This document shows, one piece after another, positions 61,263-64,000 of a stretch of DNA of 64,000 nt; position 1 is the stretch's first letter, and each line of letters begins with the position of its first letter. Position numbers and translations under genes: made by a program. This DNA is from Massilia sp. Root351 (lineage in GTDB: Bacteria; Pseudomonadota; Gammaproteobacteria; Burkholderiales; Burkholderiaceae_D). The notes beneath the pieces were generated by a model, which ran no database searches, was not told the DNA's origin, and was given only the letters and a program-made list of their open reading frames with translations. The DNA is taken from contig NZ_LMDJ01000001.1 in assembly GCF_001425045.1 (NCBI RefSeq), positions 62,001 to 126,000 of the forward strand, written 5' to 3'.

Positions 61263-61871
61263 ATGAAACTCATCGGTTCCCTCGCCAGTCCTTATGTACG
61301 CAAAGTCCGCGTTGTGTTGGCAGAAAAGAAGCTGGATTGCCAGTTCGAACTGGAAAACGTGTGGGTGTCCGAAACCCGCATCAATGAAGTCAATCCGCTC
61401 GGCAAGGTACCCTGCCTGATCATGGAAGACGGCCAGGCGATGATCGATTCGCGCGTCATGGTCGAATACCTCGACACGCTGACCCCGGTCTGCAAGCTGC
61501 TGCCGCCCAACGGCCGCGACCGCGCCGACATCAAGTGCTGGGAAGCCCTGGCGGACGGCATCACCGACGCCGGCGTGCTGGTGCGCCTGGAGCGCACCCA
61601 GCGTCCGCCCGAGCAGCAGAGCGCCGACTGGATCGCGCGCCAGCTGAAAAAGGTGGAGCTGGGCCTGGCCGAACTGTCGCGCAGGCTGGACGAGTCGCCG
61701 TACTGCGCCGGCATCCACTATTCGCTGGCGGACGTGGCCGTGGGCTGCACGCTGGGCTGGCTGTCCTTCCGCTTCCCGGAAATCGACTGGCGCGGCGCCC
61801 ATCCCAACCTGGCGCGCCTGTACGACAAGCTGTCCGAGCGGCCGTCGTTCCGCGACACCGCGCCGCAGTAA
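61263..61871 (+). CDS. glutathione S-transferase family protein (YibF-like)
   Basis: A 202-residue GST starting MKLIGSLASPYVRKVRVVLAE, with the thioredoxin-fold Ser and the NPLGKVPCLI cis-Pro region, and a helical C-terminal domain. Resembles YibF-type enzymes; substrate unknown. The upstream in-frame ATG would add six non-family residues. Divergent from purB and followed 21 bases later by the LacI regulator on the same strand. Confidence 0.9.
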   Translation: MKLIGSLASPYVRKVRVVLAEKKLDCQFELENVWVSETRINEVNPLGKVPCLIMEDGQAMIDSRVMVEYLDTLTPVCKLLPPNGRDRADIKCWEALADGITDAGVLVRLERTQRPPEQQSADWIARQLKKVELGLAELSRRLDESPYCAGIHYSLADVAVGCTLGWLSFRFPEIDWRGAHPNLARLYDKLSERPSFRDTAPQ

Positions 61872-61892
61872 GCCACCGCCGCCCGCCGCACC

Positions 61893-62930
61893 ATGCCGCC
61901 CACCAAGCCGGACGCGCCCAGCGCCCAGCAGCGCCGCCTGCAGATGGCCGACATCGCGCGCCTGGCCGGCGTGTCCACGTCCACCGTGTCGCGCGCGCTG
62001 GCGGGCAGCAAGCTGGTCAACGATGAAACCCGGCAGCGCGTCATGGAACTGGCGCGCTCGCTGAATTACTCCATCAACATCGGCGCGCAGAACCTGCGCC
62101 TGAAGCAGAACCGCACGGTGGGCGTGGTGGTGCCCTACGACCCGGACACCCGCCAGCAGCTCACCGATCCCTTCTTCCTGGCCATGCTGGGCAGCCTGGC
62201 CGACGCGCTCACCGAGCAGGGCCTGGACATGCTGCTGACACGGGTCGACGCCGGCACGCTGGACGCCGCCGCGCAGCCATTCGACAGCGGCCGCGTGATC
62301 GGCGTGATCCTGATCGGCCAGTGGCGCCACCATGACCAGCTGAACCAGCTGGCCGCGCGCCGCGTGCCCATTGTGGTGTGGGGCGCGCAATTGCCGCAGC
62401 AGCTGTACTGCACTGTCGGCGGCGACAACGTGGCCGGCGGCGCGCTGGCCACCGGGCATTTGCTGGCCCAGGGCCGCAAGCGCATCGCCTTCCTGGGCGA
62501 CACCAACCTGCCTGAAGTGGCGCAGCGTTACCAGGGCTATTGCCAGGCGCTGGCCGCACAGGGGCTGCAGGCCGATCCGCAGCTGATGGTGCCGGTGTCC
62601 TTCCTGCCGGGCGGCGGTGAGGAGGGCGTGCGCGAACTGCAGCGCCGTGGCGCGCACTTCGACGGCCTGTTCGCCTGCAGCGACTTGCTGGCCATGGCGG
62701 CCATCAATACCCTGCGCGCGCTCGGGCGCGGCGTGCCGGACGACGTGGCGGTGGTCGGCTACGACGATATCGAGCTGGCTTCCTATTTCCATCCTCCCCT
62801 GAGCACGGTGCGCCAGCCCATCGCCGCGGCCGGGCGCGCGCTGGTCGGCGCGCTGCTGGCGCTGGCCGACGGCCACGACGCTGCCTCGCAGCAATTGCCC
62901 ACCGAACTGGTGCGGCGCGCCAGCGCCTGA
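61893..62930 (+). CDS. LacI family transcriptional regulator
   Basis: A 345-residue regulator. The HTH and hinge lie at about residues 17-65 (MADIARLAGVSTSTVSRAL), followed by the periplasmic-binding-protein-like effector domain. It should bind the palindromes at 62954-62969 and 63006-63029 ahead of the TonB-dependent receptor. LacI-TonB pairs usually respond to sugars or oligosaccharides, which is the inferred ligand type. Confidence 0.93.
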   Translation: MPPTKPDAPSAQQRRLQMADIARLAGVSTSTVSRALAGSKLVNDETRQRVMELARSLNYSINIGAQNLRLKQNRTVGVVVPYDPDTRQQLTDPFFLAMLGSLADALTEQGLDMLLTRVDAGTLDAAAQPFDSGRVIGVILIGQWRHHDQLNQLAARRVPIVVWGAQLPQQLYCTVGGDNVAGGALATGHLLAQGRKRIAFLGDTNLPEVAQRYQGYCQALAAQGLQADPQLMVPVSFLPGGGEEGVRELQRRGAHFDGLFACSDLLAMAAINTLRALGRGVPDDVAVVGYDDIELASYFHPPLSTVRQPIAAAGRALVGALLALADGHDAASQQLPTELVRRASA

Positions 62931-62953
62931 CCCGGCGCTTCCCCACAGTCAAA

Positions 62954-62969
62954 CTGCAACCGTTTGCAA
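62954..62969. promoter_or_regulatory. LacI-type operator site 1
   Basis: CTGCAACCGTTTGCAA matches the second site's core TTGCAATCGATTGCAA at 13 of 16 bases. It lies 24 bases after the LacI stop codon, 56 bases centre-to-centre from site 2. Confidence 0.6.
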
Positions 62970-63005
62970 TTCGTAAGGCAAAGGCGCTGCAACGTCTTTG
63001 GAAAA

Positions 63006-63029
63006 TTTATTGCAATCGATTGCAATAAA
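63006..63029. promoter_or_regulatory. LacI-type operator site 2, 24-bp perfect palindrome
   Basis: A perfect 24-base palindrome with core TTGCAATCGATTGCAA, with the central CpG typical of LacI-family sites. It lies 88 bases upstream of the receptor's start, likely overlapping its promoter. Confidence 0.75.
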
Positions 63030-63116
63030 ATGCGAACTGGTGAATAATGAGGCAACTGCACACCGCAGACCTGCCGCCAGCGAATGCGGCGCCACCGAGA
63101 AAAACCAGGAGACATG

Positions 63117-64000
63117 ATGCAAAACCATCCCGCAAAACTGGGTTGCATGGCTGCGGCCGTCGCAGCCGCCCTGATGCACCTGAGCGCCGCCGCGCAGTCC
63201 GCCGCCGCTCCCGAAGCCGCCGTTCCCGCATCCACCGCCGCCAGCGCCAGCGCCGCTCCCGTCCCTGCGGCCGCACCTGCCGCGCCGGCAGCCGACGGCC
63301 TGAACATGGAGCGCGTGGTCGTCACCGGCACCGCGCGCGGCAGTTCCAAGATGAAGTCCAGCGTTTCCGTCAGCACCATGGATGCCGACACCATCGCCCT
63401 GGCCGCGCCCACCAGCGCGGCCGAGGTGCTGCGTTCGGTGCCCGGCCTGCGCTCGGAGTCCTCCGGCGGCGAAGGCAACGCCAACATCACCGTGCGCGGC
63501 GTGCCGATTTCGGCCGGCGGCTCGCGCTACGTGCAGATGCAGGAAGACGGCCTGCCGCTGCTGCAGTCGGGCGACTTCAACTTCATCACGCCGGACAGCT
63601 ACGTGAAGATCGACGGCACGCTGGACCACCTGGAAGTGGTGCGCGGCGGCTCGGCCTCCACCCTGGCCAGCAACTCGCCGGGCGGCATCATCAACTTCAT
63701 CAGCAAGACCGGCGAAAGCAAGGGCGGCAGCATCGGCATCGCGCGCGGCCTCGGCTACGACCAGACCCGCTACGACTTCAGCTACGGCGCCCCGCTGACC
63801 GACAAGACGCGCTTCTTCATCGGCGGCCACTACCGTACCGGCGAAGGCATCCGCCGCACCGGCATGAGCACGGAAGAGGGTGGCCAGATCCGCGGCAACC
63901 TGACCCACGAATTCGAACGCGGCACCATCCGCCTGTCCTTCAAGCACCTGGACGACAAGTCGCCTACCGCGCTGCCGGTGCCGGTGCAGGTCAGCAACGG
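63117..64000 (+). CDS. TonB-dependent receptor (incomplete at window end)
   Basis: The first 294 codons of an outer-membrane receptor. The start at 63117 has AGGAG five bases upstream (63114 is an alternative). A signal peptide is followed by an Ala/Pro-rich stretch (residues 25-60), the TonB box region around MERVVVTGTARG, and the plug domain with PGLRSESSGGEGNANITVRG and VVRGGSASTLASNSPGG. The barrel lies beyond the window. LacI control suggests carbohydrate import. Confidence 0.92.
   Translation, partial: MQNHPAKLGCMAAAVAAALMHLSAAAQSAAAPEAAVPASTAASASAAPVPAAAPAAPAADGLNMERVVVTGTARGSSKMKSSVSVSTMDADTIALAAPTSAAEVLRSVPGLRSESSGGEGNANITVRGVPISAGGSRYVQMQEDGLPLLQSGDFNFITPDSYVKIDGTLDHLEVVRGGSASTLASNSPGGIINFISKTGESKGGSIGIARGLGYDQTRYDFSYGAPLTDKTRFFIGGHYRTGEGIRRTGMSTEEGGQIRGNLTHEFERGTIRLSFKHLDDKSPTALPVPVQVSN

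Overview
The window is a high-GC chromosomal segment from a Gram-negative, flagellar or motile heterotroph. Porin_4-type porins, MCPs, HxlR, LysR and IclR regulators, DUF2145, S46 peptidase, a beta-propeller hybrid sensor and YceI/b561 clusters together suggest a betaproteobacterium of the Burkholderiales, most like Oxalobacteraceae (Massilia/Duganella group). That placement is inference from gene content; no rRNA is present. I saw no tRNA, rRNA, insertion sequence, prophage or CRISPR array.

Region by region. 0-4.4 kb: end of an unrecognised gene, astE (arginine succinyltransferase pathway), a secreted DUF2145 pair, DUF1993 and FRG-domain proteins. 4.4-7.2 kb: a chemoreceptor gene directly downstream of a general porin. 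7.3-21.2 kb: the most interesting part, a 15-gene single-strand operon-like run. In transcription order it holds an ABC transporter of the nitrate/sulfonate/taurine type, SDR, cupin, alpha/beta hydrolase, IclR regulator, SDR, ThDP enzyme, aspartate-dehydrogenase-like protein, aldehyde dehydrogenase, extradiol dioxygenase, a small HTH-like protein, Rieske oxygenase and its flavin/ferredoxin reductase. It ends at a clear terminator. A 16-18 bp palindromic motif is shared by the operon promoter region and the porin promoter region. This suggests one regulon for sensing (MCP), outer-membrane entry (porin), inner-membrane import (ABC) and oxidative ring catabolism of an unidentified aromatic compound.

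21.4-30.5 kb: mixed housekeeping and accessory genes: old-yellow-enzyme homologue, APC amino-acid permease, two very small proteins, a diguanylate cyclase with a 42-bp tandem repeat, a YkgJ-type cysteine cluster protein, a pyrroline-carboxylate reductase, a degraded HigB/HigA fusion relic, a DMT exporter. 30.5-41 kb: FUSC-type transporter, M14 carboxypeptidase, FMN reductase, secreted HSL-type esterase, LysR/GST/SMR group, S46 dipeptidyl peptidase, GlsB-like protein. 41-48 kb: glycine-zipper protein, acyl-CoA-dehydrogenase-like protein, acyl-CoA synthetase with HxlR regulator, HD-GYP phosphodiesterase, AraC regulator.

47.6-56.4 kb: a NarL-type response regulator with a large propeller-domain histidine kinase, divergent from a hydrolase/SDR/metallo-beta-lactamase-fold operon, then an OmpR/EnvZ-type two-component pair. 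56.5-59.7 kb: thiol-redox and cytochrome genes (CcdA-like, thioredoxin-like, two YceI, cytochrome b561). 59.7-64 kb: purB, a GST, and a LacI regulator followed by two LacI-type operators and the start of a TonB-dependent receptor that runs off the window, the typical layout of a carbohydrate-uptake locus.
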